Shown here one piece after another: positions 33,734 to 42,755 of a stretch of 64,000 nucleotides of DNA (position 1 is the stretch's first letter; each line of letters begins with the position of its first letter). Where the stretch lies: assembly GCA_026182355.1 (NCBI GenBank), contig JAPFBL010001928.1:6031501-6095500 (forward strand). The letters run 5' to 3'. Under the pieces are notes generated by a model that saw nothing but the letters and a program-made list of their open reading frames with translations, did no database searches and was not told where the DNA came from. The DNA comes from Hermatobates lingyangjiaoensis (Eukaryota > Arthropoda > Insecta > Hemiptera > Hermatobatidae). A program made the translations under genes and the position numbers.

Positions 33734-35278
33734 ATAGTTTTAGTGCATTTATAAAAGTTGCTATTTCGATTTCTTAATTTATATATTCTTGTTTAATATT
33801 TCATCTTTCATATGAAATAATAAAAATTTAATGTATCATACAACAAAAGGAACCCAAGAAGAAAAGCAAACTGTGACGGTAATCATTGATTTTGACAATA
33901 GACTATCGTCAGAAGAGTACAAAAGAGTGAAGCAGTAAAGAAGTTCAGTATGAAATTGACTAGACCTGTATGACGAAAATCGTGGATAGGAAGAGAATGT
34001 ACGTAAAACCTTAAAAAAAGGTACAACAAACAAATAAAAAAATGGAAGATGAGAATATAAATAATAAATATACTAAAAAAAAACTAAGAAATAAAAAAAT
34101 ATATCATACAGTTCAGGCCAAGAGTTGCATTATGTTGCATTGTATCATAAAGATTTATTTACAGTATGTCTTTAAATTAAAAAAACATTTTGTCTTAATT
34201 TGTATAATTATTTCTTTTTGTATGATATTGTACTGTAATTATATATTATTCTTATAATAATATAATACATTGAAATAATATTAAATAAAATTGTTACATT
34301 TACTTTGCCAAACAATATACAAAATATTGATTTTCGAATATATTCATATATAATTGTTTAACAAATACTTAACCATAAAAAATATTTTATTTGTGGTTTG
34401 CAAAAATTTCATTATTTAAAATTCTTAAAAATTACTAACAGAAGATGGTAAAAATATGGAAAAAACTTATTAAGTTTTCTGCAAATAAGTCTTCTCTTTT
34501 GTTACTCTTAAATATTTCACAGCTCTGAATTCATTTTTATATGATAACTTTATTTTTTTGCTTAGAGTTTTCTCTTTAAATAAAGTAAATAATGCTTGGT
34601 TGATTCAGAGTTTTCAATTTCCTTATACATACATTTGAATTTCAACTTGATATATGTGAATCCCAAGTTCAAACAAATGTATTACAATTCAGACAAATGG
34701 TCCAGATAATTTAATACAAATAGCACTAGTTTTAAGTGTTATACAACATAAACTAGTCAAATAAAAAAATATATTTAAAAATACTAGACTGTAAGACTGG
34801 TTTTTTCAAAGTAAACTAAATATCTAACAGTGTTTGTTTACGAGATATTAAAATGATACCAAAATTTGTACTGTCTGTTCAAAATATTTTTTAACATTAT
34901 CTTAAATAAAGATGTAGATACGACAAACTTACCTCAAAAAATAATTGAAATAGACTTACAATAAAACACAAAAAACTTACCAATGCTATCTAGTAAACCC
35001 GTCCATGTTTTCAATTTTATGAAATATCTAGTCTTCAATAGTTGTCATATTGATAATATTCCAAATGTTTATTTTATGGAATAATTGATCATTTATATTT
35101 ACCACTTATTGAGGTATCTTATGAAAGATTTAAGCATGAATACTAATTCATTTTAGTGTTTTAGAGATGATGTTGTGAACATATTAATATATTCTGAAGA
35201 AACACTAACCAAACCAATGGAAATGTATGTTTTGTTTACTCATTTATTATTAGAGCAAAAGCTTTTTATAAGAATCGA
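33734..35278. other. AT-rich spacer, no gene seen
   Basis: No recognisable coding sequence. Confidence 0.6.
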
Positions 35279-35290
35279 CATATAAATATA

Positions 35291-35338
<48 letters not shown>

Positions 35339-35368
35339 ATATTTATATATATATATATATATATATAC
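35279..35368. repeat. (TA)n tract, left border of family D element
   Basis: About 90 bp of TA dinucleotides with a few interruptions, directly before the element tail. Confidence 0.95.
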
Positions 35369-35515
35369 GTAAATTTTGGTAGCAGTCCTTCCTTGATACA
35401 CACATTATTGAAAATGACACCAAATTTAGCTGATACCTGTTTCTTAACAAGTTTCTCAATTTTTCTAAATAACACTCTCGTTATTTCGTCTACACAATAA
35501 AGTACATCTCCTATG

Positions 35516-35554
35516 GTCGACATGTTTCGAATGATCAACATTCATCATCAGGAC
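35516..35554 (-). ncRNA. Hammerhead ribozyme motif, family D left
   Basis: Mirror copy of the motif at 37316-37354, about 75 nt downstream of the stop codon of the GIY-YIG frame on the minus strand: GTC, CTGATGA, T, GAATG-TTGAT-CATTC, GAA, ACATGT, C, GAC. All canonical. Confidence 0.85.
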
Positions 35555-35630
35555 GTGAATAAGATCTAATGCGAAAACCTGGTTTAATATATACACAGAG
35601 AAGGTAGAAGGGGGGTTTTTTCCATAAAGT

Positions 35631-36892
35631 TTAAGATAGTTGGGCGTTAATCTGTGGGTGAGTGGCCTCCCGGCATGCGTCGCTACCTGCAAGGGTTTCT
35701 GGCCGCCCTTGATGCGAACTAAATAGCTTCAAAATACGGCTACTATTTTCCACCTGAATATTAAGGAGTGGCTTGAATTTTTGAATTAATAGAGCCTCTA
35801 AAATTTTCAGTCTATGGTGGTTACTCTCATTTTTTATTATTTTGGTATTTGCAACCAGCATCTCTCTTGTTAATTTAATATTATGTTTGTCCTGCGTGTG
35901 TTTTTTGGGGGCTCCGGCCATTAGGTGCATGGTGAGCCTTCTTGATAGGGATGTGGTAGTCATACCAATGTACGAGTGTTTTTGGGTTTCACAGTCCCCA
36001 TTAGTACATGTATACTCGTACACCAGATTTCTTTCCTTTAAAGTTGAACCTTGTCCTGGTTGTTATTCTTAATAAACAGGCTACTCACACGTGGGCTTTT
36101 ATAATAAGTGACCAGTGTTACTTTTTCGTTATCGTTTTTACAACTAACATTATTTCTTATAATGTCTTTCAATATTCTTTCATCCAGCTTGTGTTGCTCT
36201 GAAAACTGGTTCTTATAATAAACTTTATGAACTATAGCTTGCCTATCTTCATTGATTCGCTTTACACTTCTTATCTGAAGGTATTGCTTCAATATGCGAT
36301 CAAAAGTTTCATTTGAATAGCCATTATTGACGAACGCTTGCTTCGTTCTGTTAATGTCCCTGTTGAATATTTCCCAATTAGATGCGATCTTGTAAGTTCT
36401 ATGTATTAAGGCTTTAATTGCTCCATCTTTGTAGCGCTGAGGGCATTCGCTACGGACATTTAGATAGGAGGTAGTATTGGATTTTTTCTTAAATACTGAG
36501 GTTTGAATTTCGTCATTTAATACGTTTATACTGACGTCAAGAAAGTTAATTTTGTTTTCTATTGCTTTTTCTATAGTGAATTTTAGGCAAGATTCTTCCT
36601 CAAATGCTTTTTTCAGCGCGTCCATTTGGTTTGTATTCCTTGCTATGACAAAACAGTCGTCAACATATCTGCAGTATATGGTAGGTTTGATATCAGCTCT
36701 CTTGTTCAATACATTTTTTCCAGGTGACACATATAATAGTTGGCAAAGGCCACGCCAAGAGGTGAGCCCATAGCGACGCCATCAATTTGTACATACATTG
36801 ATCCATCTATGTGGGTAAATGGGTTTTCCATAGTGCAAGCTTGCAGTAATTTATTTAACTGTTTTCTTTCAATTGCTGGTGGTTGAAAACCA
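35631..36892 (-). pseudogene. Penelope-like RT/GIY-YIG, 5'-truncated, two frameshifts (family D)
   Basis: Three pieces in order on the minus strand. From about 36892: QLNKLLQACTMENPFTHIDG and QIDGVAMGSPLGVAFANYYM (RT motif B). After a frameshift in the poly-A run at about 36718, frame 36038-36730: IYCRYVDDCFVIARN (catalytic YVDD box), NKINFLDVSIN, RTYKIASNWEIFNRDINRT. After a second frameshift near 36040, frame 35631-36023: YEYTCTNGDC...SYIGMTTTSLSRRLTMH (GIY-YIG core), then KLTREMLVANTKII. Motif A and everything upstream are missing. Same protein family as 5258-6990 but clearly a different lineage. Confidence 0.92.
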
Positions 36893-36893
36893 C

Positions 36894-37223
36894 TCGTACA
36901 TTGGTATGACTACCACATCCCTATCAAGAAGGCTCACCATGCACCTAATGGCCGGAGCCCCCAAAAAACACACGCAGGACAAACATAATATTAAATTAAC
37001 AAGAGAGATGCTGGTTGCAAATACCAAAATAATAAAAAATGAGAGTAACCACCATAGACTGAAAATTTTAGAGGCTCTATTAATTCAAAAATTCAAGCCA
37101 CTCCTTAATATTCAGGTGGAAAATAGTAGCCGTATTTTGAAGCTATTTAGTTCGCATCAAGGGCGGCCAGAAACCCTTGCAGGTAGCGACGCATGCCGGG
37201 AGGCCACTCACCCCACAGATTAA
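36894..37223 (+). pseudogene. Penelope-like GIY-YIG C-terminal fragment, inverted duplicate
   Basis: Begins within the GIY-YIG core (SYIGMTTTSLSRRLTMH) and continues to the end of the protein, closely matching 35631-35975. The lead-in residues belong to the inverted junction. The stop is a few codons earlier than on the other arm because of a short deletion near 37210. Confidence 0.9.
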
Positions 37224-37315
37224 CGCCCAACTATCTTAAACTTTATGGAAAAAACCCCCCTTCTACCTTCTCTGTGTATATATTAAACCAGGTTTTCGCA
37301 TTAGATCTTATTCAC

Positions 37316-37354
37316 GTCCTGATGATGAATGTTGATCATTCGAAACATGTCGAC
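37316..37354 (+). ncRNA. Hammerhead ribozyme motif, family D right
   Basis: Stem I GTC (37316-37318) with GAC (37352-37354). Core CTGATGA 37319-37325. Stem II GAATG 37327-37331 with CATTC 37337-37341, loop TTGAT. GAA 37342-37344. Palindromic stem III ACATGT 37345-37350. Predicted cleavage after C 37351. It lies about 90 nt after the GIY-YIG stop codon, in the 3' terminal region of the element. The most complete motif in the window. Confidence 0.87.
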
Positions 37355-37464
37355 CATAGGAGATGTACTTTATTGTGTAGACGAAATAACGAGAGTGTTA
37401 TTTAGAAAAATTGAGAAACTTGTTAAGAAACAGGTATCAGCTAAATTTGGTGTCATTTTCAATA

Positions 37465-37466
<2 letters not shown>

Positions 37467-37542
<76 letters not shown>
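37467..37542. repeat. (TA)n tract between family D and F elements
   Basis: About 76 bp of TA dinucleotides. It is both the right border of family D and the left border of family F. Confidence 0.96.
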
Positions 37543-37667
37543 TGTTAAATTTGCAGCAGCTTCTGCACTCACTAACTTTAAGCTGGTGGCCTCGATCCTT
37601 CGGGCGATTTTTCTTTCTTCTGGCTGCAGTTGCCACAGCATCTGTCCTAGAGACATCTTCAATATTA

Positions 37668-37707
37668 TACGAGCTTTCGACCATAGGAACATTGTCATCT
37701 TCAGGTA
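37668..37707 (-). ncRNA. Hammerhead ribozyme motif, family F left
   Basis: TAC, core CTGAAGA, T, stem II GAC/GTC around a 12-nt loop, GAA, palindromic AGCT, cleavage C, GTA closing stem I. Stem II is only 3 bp with a large loop, so it is less certain than family D. Confidence 0.65.
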
Positions 37708-37764
37708 GAGCATGCCTTGTAGTAAACAGCTTAAATGCCAAACAGGTTGACTAATTCGAACCAA

Positions 37765-37985
37765 TCAGAGCGCAGGGTTAAGGCTGCTGCTCTGATTGGA
37801 CCTCATGCTCGGCTCCAGGCTCCTGCTCGTCGGAATTACATACATGTCCTTGACCTGGAGGTTTATAGAGGGGTTCCTTTCCTTTATGTACAGGGCTTCC
37901 AATATTTGTAGCTTCTCCGCATTCTGTTCCGCCTGTATGATGGCAGTGCCCTGCACCAGCATCTCCCTCGTCAGCTGAGTGTTGT
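37765..37985 (-). pseudogene. GIY-YIG C-terminal remnant of Penelope-like element (family F)
   Basis: Residues QLTREMLVQGTAIIQAEQ and KLQILEALYIKERNPSIN align with KLTREMLVANTKII and RLKILEALLIQKFKPLLN of family D. The GIY-YIG core itself is not present; the copy starts at the palindrome centre. The inverted duplicate on the plus strand (about 37985-38130) has the same sequence with frameshifts. Confidence 0.8.
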
Positions 37986-38244
37986 GCAGGCACGAGGGAG
38001 ATACTGGTGCAGGGCACTGCAATCAAAGGCGGAACAGAATGCGGAGAAGCTACAAATATTGGAAGCCCTGTACATAAAGGAAAGGAACCCCTCTATAAAC
38101 CTCCAGGTCAAGGACATTATGTAATTCCGACAGCTGGACTGGAGCCGAGCATGAGGTCAATCAGAGCAGCCTTAACCCTGCACTCTGATTGGTTCGAATT
38201 AGTCAACCTGTTTGGCATTTAAGTGTTTACTACATAGCATGCTC

Positions 38245-38282
38245 TACCTGAAGATGACAAGTCCTATGGTCGAAAGCTCGTA
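38245..38282 (+). ncRNA. Hammerhead ribozyme motif, family F right
   Basis: TAC 38245-38247, core CTGAAGA 38248-38254, T, GAC 38256-38258 with GTC 38269-38271, GAA, AGCT 38275-38278, cleavage C 38279, GTA 38280-38282. Core canonical; stem II short. Confidence 0.67.
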
Positions 38283-38440
38283 TAATATTGAAGATGTCTC
38301 TAGGACAGATGCTGTGGCAACTGCAGCCTGAAGAAAGAAAAATCGCCGAAGGTCGAGCCACCAGCTTAAAGTTAGTGAGTGCAGAAGCTGCTGCAAATTT
38401 TAACAACATATGTTTGAGAGAAGACCTGCTGCCAACGTAT

Positions 38441-38519
38441 TCTCATATATATATACGTTTCACGGTGAATCACAACACAGAACAAAGGAACAAACAACTT
38501 ACTGTATCTAATAAGAATC

Positions 38520-38556
<37 letters not shown>

Positions 38557-38655
38557 GTTTCACGGTGAATCACAAACACAGAACTAAGGAACAAACACAC
38601 TTACTGTATCTAATAAGAATCGACATATGTATATATATATATATATATATAACAA
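38441..38655. repeat. Repeated tail fragments of family C between (TA)n tracts
   Basis: The segment ACGTTTCACGGTGAATCACA ... CTTACTGTATCTAATAAGAATCGACATA occurs twice (about 38453-38523 and 38555-38626), each time between (TA)n tracts (38522-38555, 38624-38651). The same tail starts the family C arm at 38897. TAAGAATCGACATATA also precedes the tract at 35279. Confidence 0.85.
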
Positions 38656-38883
38656 ATTCAATAATATATCAACCGTTGGATAGAATAGGTGTATAATGTA
38701 ATCGGGATTCGGTCAATTTTCCAGGATCAAAATCAAACTCTCAATGCCGACGTTTCGGTTTTATTTAAAACCGAATTCTGACTTCTGCCTATGAAAAAGG
38801 TTTTAAATAAAACCGAAACGTCGGCATTGAGAGTTTGATTTTGATCCTGGAAAATTGACCGAATCCCGATTACATTATACACC
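38656..38883. repeat. Inverted-repeat element, family E, ribozyme core lost
   Basis: Near-perfect palindrome with arms of about 105 bp, centred near 38780. Both arms keep GGTTTT-AAAT-AAAACC (a stem II hairpin), GAAACGTC and GGCA, and the right arm has TGCC in the stem I position. The core has shrunk to CTATGA or is missing. Outer ends CATTATACACCTATA abut (TA)n. A decayed copy lies at 170-262. Confidence 0.85.
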
Positions 38884-38930
38884 TATATATATATATACGT
38901 TTCACGGTGAATCACAAACACACTTACTGT

Positions 38931-38961
38931 CTCTAATTTTCGGTTGAACCGTCATCAGGAG
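38931..38961 (-). ncRNA. Hammerhead ribozyme motif, family C left
   Basis: CTC, core CTGATGA, C, stem II GGT-TCA-ACC, GAA, palindromic AATT, A17, GAG closing stem I. Core fully canonical. Stem II is 3 bp with a triloop, the smallest in the window. Confidence 0.62.
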
Positions 38962-39031
38962 AGTTGAGATAGGGACACCAAGCGCACTTCAAGTGCGCGC
39001 AACAAGTGCGCTTGGTGTCTCTATCGCAACT

Positions 39032-39062
39032 CTCCTGATGGCGGTTCAACCGAAAATTAGAG
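39032..39062 (+). ncRNA. Hammerhead motif, family C right (A9 changed)
   Basis: Same as the left arm but the core reads CTGATGG, changing conserved A9 to G. Probably inactive or weak. Confidence 0.5.
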
Positions 39063-39145
39063 ACAGTAAGTGTGTTTGTTCCTTAGTTGTGTGTTTATGA
39101 TTCACTGTGAAACGTTTGTTGTCCTTTTGGATCGTTTTCCTGTTT

Positions 39146-39148
<3 letters not shown>

Positions 39149-39191
<43 letters not shown>
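39149..39191. repeat. (TA)n tract
   Basis: Pure TA dinucleotides about 35 bp beyond the family C right terminus. Confidence 0.95.
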
Positions 39192-39192
<1 letters not shown>

Positions 39193-39715
39193 TATTGATA
39201 TATTGTACTATTTCATATCATTTAAACAGACTATACTTGCCGTATGTACACTGTTAACAAAAAACAAGTCCGTGCACTTAATTACATAGAGAAGACCTAT
39301 ATGTGAATTACCTTTTATTTTGTATCTATCTAGTTCTTTAAAAGTTTAAATGATAAAGGATGAAAAATTAATAAAAATGTAAAATTACTTTAGATAAAGT
39401 TTGTTACTTTACTTTACTTTAGAGATTACAAAGTTTATTTGCTACAACTTTTGTTTGCTATATTTTTCTCTGTGATTTCATGTAATACGCATGTATCATG
39501 TGGTATACATGCTTATAGCATAGATAATATTTTATCTATTAGCATTAAATTTATTCCCGCTTATTTGATACTTTATTCTAACTAGTTTTTATCCGCTTAA
39601 AATTTATTACCGATAAATTTTATCATTTTATTTATTACTGATAAATTTACTAGAATGTTTAAGTTTATTCATACAAATCCAATCAATGGTTGTCAGTCAT
39701 ACAAATATTGGGGGA
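39192..39715. other. AT-rich spacer, no gene seen
   Basis: No coding frame or repeat recognised. Confidence 0.6.
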
Positions 39716-40135
39716 TTTTAAAAATTGCTACTTTTCATGAAAACAGTTTAATAGGAAAACTAACAAGGCGTTTCTAACGCTTAATGTTCTTCTTCAGGTT
39801 TACATTTGAATTCTTGAGAGTCGATCTGCAGTAGAGAATTAGAAAGGACTACTGGCACTCTAAACAGACTGAAAATACAATGGTTGAAACGGGAAATAAC
39901 AAGATTATACATGATTCAAGACGCTCTCCTCTTTTATCTAGTTCACAAACTCATCTTTCTGTAAAAAGCTTCTCAAGAGTTCAGATGTAAACTGAAGAAG
40001 AACAGTAAGTGTTTGAAACCTGTTCTTAGTTTTCCCTATTAAGCTTTTTTCTTGTGTGGAGACGTGATTCTTGCAATCACCCAATATGAGTAAATACCGC
40101 ACAATAACAGATTGCATAAGTAATGAATCAGACAA
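39716..40135. repeat. Inverted-repeat element, family H, hammerhead-like arms
   Basis: The left arm (minus, 39762-39802) has core CTGAAGA and GAAACGC. The right arm (plus, from 39992) has CTGAAGA, stem II GAACA-GTAAG-TGTTT, GAA, then ACCTGTT. Tails share TTAGTTTTCC. The right tail continues GTGTGGAGAC ... GAGTAAATACCGCACAATAA, shared with the element at 63240-63412. Stem I and stem III are imperfect, so activity is doubtful. Not bounded by (TA)n. Confidence 0.65.
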
Positions 40136-41090
40136 ATATCTATTTCAAAGTATATGAGAGGATTATTATAATTATGTAACCCCATCAAATATTTTCATTC
40201 AGAAATAAAATTTAACCTACATCGTAGCAATTATAGAGAGACAGTAGCAAGTCTTTTGTATGAATAAAAATTATTAAAAAAATTCCCTTGAGCCTTGTGT
40301 TAGTATTATAATGATTGTGAAATTGCATTTTACATTTCTTGTGTCATTATCATCTAGTTAGAACCGCAAACACACAGCTGCATAAATTAAAAATTAATTC
40401 ATTTAAATAAAGCAATTTAGAACTTTAAGAAAAATTTAAATTAAATCTCTCAGGGCATCAGGATCCTAAACAGGTTACTCTAAGGAGAAACATGCAAATA
40501 AGCGAATAAGAAAACTAGGCTTTACAGGAGTTGCAAAGTTTTAAATGAAAAATATTTAAATGTATTCAGTCTGTTAGTTCTACAGTGTGTTAGTACATTG
40601 TGCATGGAGCTAAATTTATAAATCTTATTTTCATCATCAGTTTTAGTAGAAAATTAAATACTGGTCAAATCATCATCCCAGTGTGTGTGTGGGAGGGGGG
40701 GGATGTCTTAAACAGATGAGAGTCTAAGAAAGGATTTCTAAATCTTTCCATTCTACACAACTCTCTAAATCAAGAAAAAAAATTACAGGAACCTAAATGA
40801 TATATTAGAAATAAACATAATATTAATATGAAACGCTTGCGTGAGTCTATTTACTTATACAATATCCATAAGGGTTGGATAAATCAGTCAAATAAATTAT
40901 ATATTGCCCACACTATGGTATGACTCTCTAAAAGTTTTTAGATTAATAAATACTTTCCAATATGTTTATAAGAATCCGTTCTCATGAGATTACCAAAGTT
41001 ACGCGTTATGTAACATTAAGCGAAGTTAGGGCTTGCTGCCGCTTCCTCCAAACACCTTTTCCGGGATTATACTCGTATCCTTCAACAATA
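40136..41090. other. AT-rich spacer, no gene seen
   Basis: A GTGTGTGTGTGGGAGGGGGGG run at about 40682-40704; nothing coding. Confidence 0.6.
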
Positions 41091-41098
41091 GTATAAAT

Positions 41099-41264
41099 CA
41101 GGCTGGGCAACCTTCGGCCCGCGGGCCATATGCAGCCCAACACGTTTTTTTTTTGTGCAGCCCTCGGAGATTATCTGGAATTCTGTCTTAATATTAAAAA
41201 TTCCTAAAGCTTTTTGCTTATCAACAAAAGTTCACTGAGACTTTTGGAAGAAGATTAAATCATT

Positions 41265-41308
<44 letters not shown>

Positions 41309-41647
41309 GAGAGAGAGAGAAGAGTGAGAGAGAGAGAGGTCAAAAGTAACAAATGGTTTAGCCTTTTGCTATATAAGACGCTACTAATGTTTTAGTGATG
41401 CGTTGTCATCATTGCTCCACTATCATTGTAAAACAATGAGGAATGAATAATACTTTTTATTATAAGAATAATAAAAAGTTAGATAATTTTACATGTTAAT
41501 ATAAAACACAGTTTCTATATATGTACTATTTATGCATAACATATATAGTTTATATGTATCCAAATAGCGAGAAATTACCATGTGGCCCGCGATCACTTGT
41601 AAATGATATAATGCGGCCTCCGGTTTACAAAAGGTTTCCAATACCTG
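41099..41647. mobile_element. Non-autonomous hAT element with perfect 8-bp target duplication
   Basis: Ends CAGGCTGGGCAACC and, in complement, CAGGTATTGGAAACC. Flanked by identical GTATAAAT at 41091-41098 and 41648-41655. The left end (TTCGGCCCGCGGGCCATATG) and right end (GTGGCCCGCGATCAC) are the GC-rich subterminal type common in short hAT elements. The interior contains a (GA)n tract (41271-41338) and no transposase. Confidence 0.92.
41271..41338. repeat. (GA)n microsatellite inside hAT element
   Basis: GA dinucleotides with two GT interruptions. Confidence 0.95.
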
Positions 41648-41655
41648 GTATAAAT

Positions 41656-42367
41656 CATCAATGGAATCATTGAAAAACTATGTTACTGCTCTTGCAACGT
41701 TTTTTCTTAAAAAGCGGTTAAGGGAGGCATTGAAAAAAAAATAGAAATTACACTTATATATACAAGAAATACCTTCATACTCATCATCATGTCTTCACTA
41801 ATCCATTTAAAAAAAAATAATATGAAAACCATTTTAACCAATCTTCATAGTTAAGTCTTATGCAAAATAAACAGTTTTTGATAGCTAATCTTTTGAAAGC
41901 AGCTCTCATCAAAATTTCTTAACGTAAGCTAATATCTAATATGCATTTTTAACCAAATGTTTTACAGGTTGCTTTTTCAAAACATCTGTAGTTTGTAAGG
42001 CTTGAACTAATTAATTATTCCATTTTTATTTTGTGACACATTTAAATAAAATGTTTAATTTCTTCGATTTATTTCTAAACGTTTTCTTTTAAAATATTGG
42101 TTTTTTTTACTTTACTTATTAAAAGTTTATTTATATTTTTGTTTTTTAGTTTCAAATATGTTATTTCAAGTAGTTGTTTTAGTTTTAGGATTTAAATAGC
42201 TGTTACTTAGACCTTGTTCATTTCAACTCATAAACCATTCGGTTCATATTTTTATCCCTCCAATGAATGAATAAGAAACAAAAACTTCATCTTTTTTCTG
42301 ATTTTTTTTTCACTAATTAGTTTTCATGAAGATGTTGAACATGAACTATTTGTAGTTCAAGTTACAA
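41656..42367. other. AT-rich spacer, no gene seen
   Basis: No coding frame or repeat recognised. Confidence 0.6.
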
Positions 42368-42377
42368 ACTACTTGTT

Positions 42378-42745
42378 CAGATTGTAACTTAGGTTACCTG
42401 CCCTTTTAGGGCTGCCTAGCGGTACTTGCCAGCTTAGGGCGGCTTAGCAGTACCTGCCCTCCTAGCTTTGCCCAATTTTACCTGGTTAGTCTCGGACCCT
42501 TCGCCTATTCATTCCCTTTCCAACCAGCAAGCAAACACCACCTCAAGCATTCACTCCCTTCTCAATCAGCAAGCAGTCAACACCTCAAGCATTCTATTCT
42601 CTACCCCCAAGCAAGCAAGACATCAAGCATTCACTTCCCAACCTTCAAGCGCCCACTCTCTCCACCATCAGTCAAGCATCTCTGTCACCAAAGACCAAGC
42701 AACAACTACCCTTTAAGCAACCCCGGTTGTGATACCAGCCACAAC
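42378..42745 (+). mobile_element. GC-richer insert with 10-bp flanking repeats, class unknown
   Basis: A 368-bp block clearly less AT-rich than its surroundings is flanked by ACTACTTGTT on both sides (42368-42377 and 42746-42755), as a target duplication would be. The left part repeats TTAGGGC(T/G)GC-type phrases (GGTTACCTGCCC, then TACCTGCCC). The right part is an irregular ~38-bp tandem around CAAGCATTCACT and CAGCAAGCA. An 82-codon open frame (42468-42716) rich in Ser, Gln and His follows the tandem. A SINE or solo-LTR-like origin is possible; no promoter boxes or LTR ends were confirmed. Confidence 0.4.
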
Positions 42746-42755
42746 ACTACTTGTT

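Larger units (their letters stand above)
35369..37466. mobile_element. Penelope-like element, family D, tail-to-tail inverted copies
   Basis: A longer copy on the minus strand (36892 down to 35369) and a shorter copy on the plus strand (36894-37466) are joined head to head at about 36893. Both run outward through the GIY-YIG coding end, a stop, a hammerhead, and a tail ending at (TA)n. The left tail extends about 40 bp further (through CAAGGAAGGACTGCTACC) than the right one. Shared parts are nearly identical, suggesting a single insertion event with an inverted duplicate rather than two old insertions. Confidence 0.92.
37543..38440. mobile_element. Penelope-like element, family F, inverted tail copies
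   Basis: Palindrome centred near 37985. Each arm runs outward through a GIY-YIG C-terminal remnant, a spacer containing ATTGGTTCGAATTAGTCAAC (or its complement), a hammerhead, and a tail with CTGTGGCAACTGCAGCC. The right arm continues to GACCTGCTGCCAACGTATTC before (TA)n; the left arm is shorter. The layout is identical to family D, with unrelated nucleotide sequence. Confidence 0.88.
38884..39148. repeat. Inverted-repeat element, family C
   Basis: Palindrome with arms of about 110 bp; the centre is CAAGTGCGCGCAACAAGTGCG-like. Arms carry AGTGCGCTTGGTGTC, a hammerhead, CAGTAAGTGTGTTTGTTCC and the terminus TTCACTGTGAAACGT or its complement. (TA)n lies outside the left end. A single decayed arm of the family is at 8769-8905. 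Confidence 0.87.

Noticed and set aside
42378..42745. Solo LTR of a Gypsy-type element
   Set aside because: No TG...CA termini at the inferred boundaries, and a 10-bp duplication is too long for typical LTR elements (4-6 bp).
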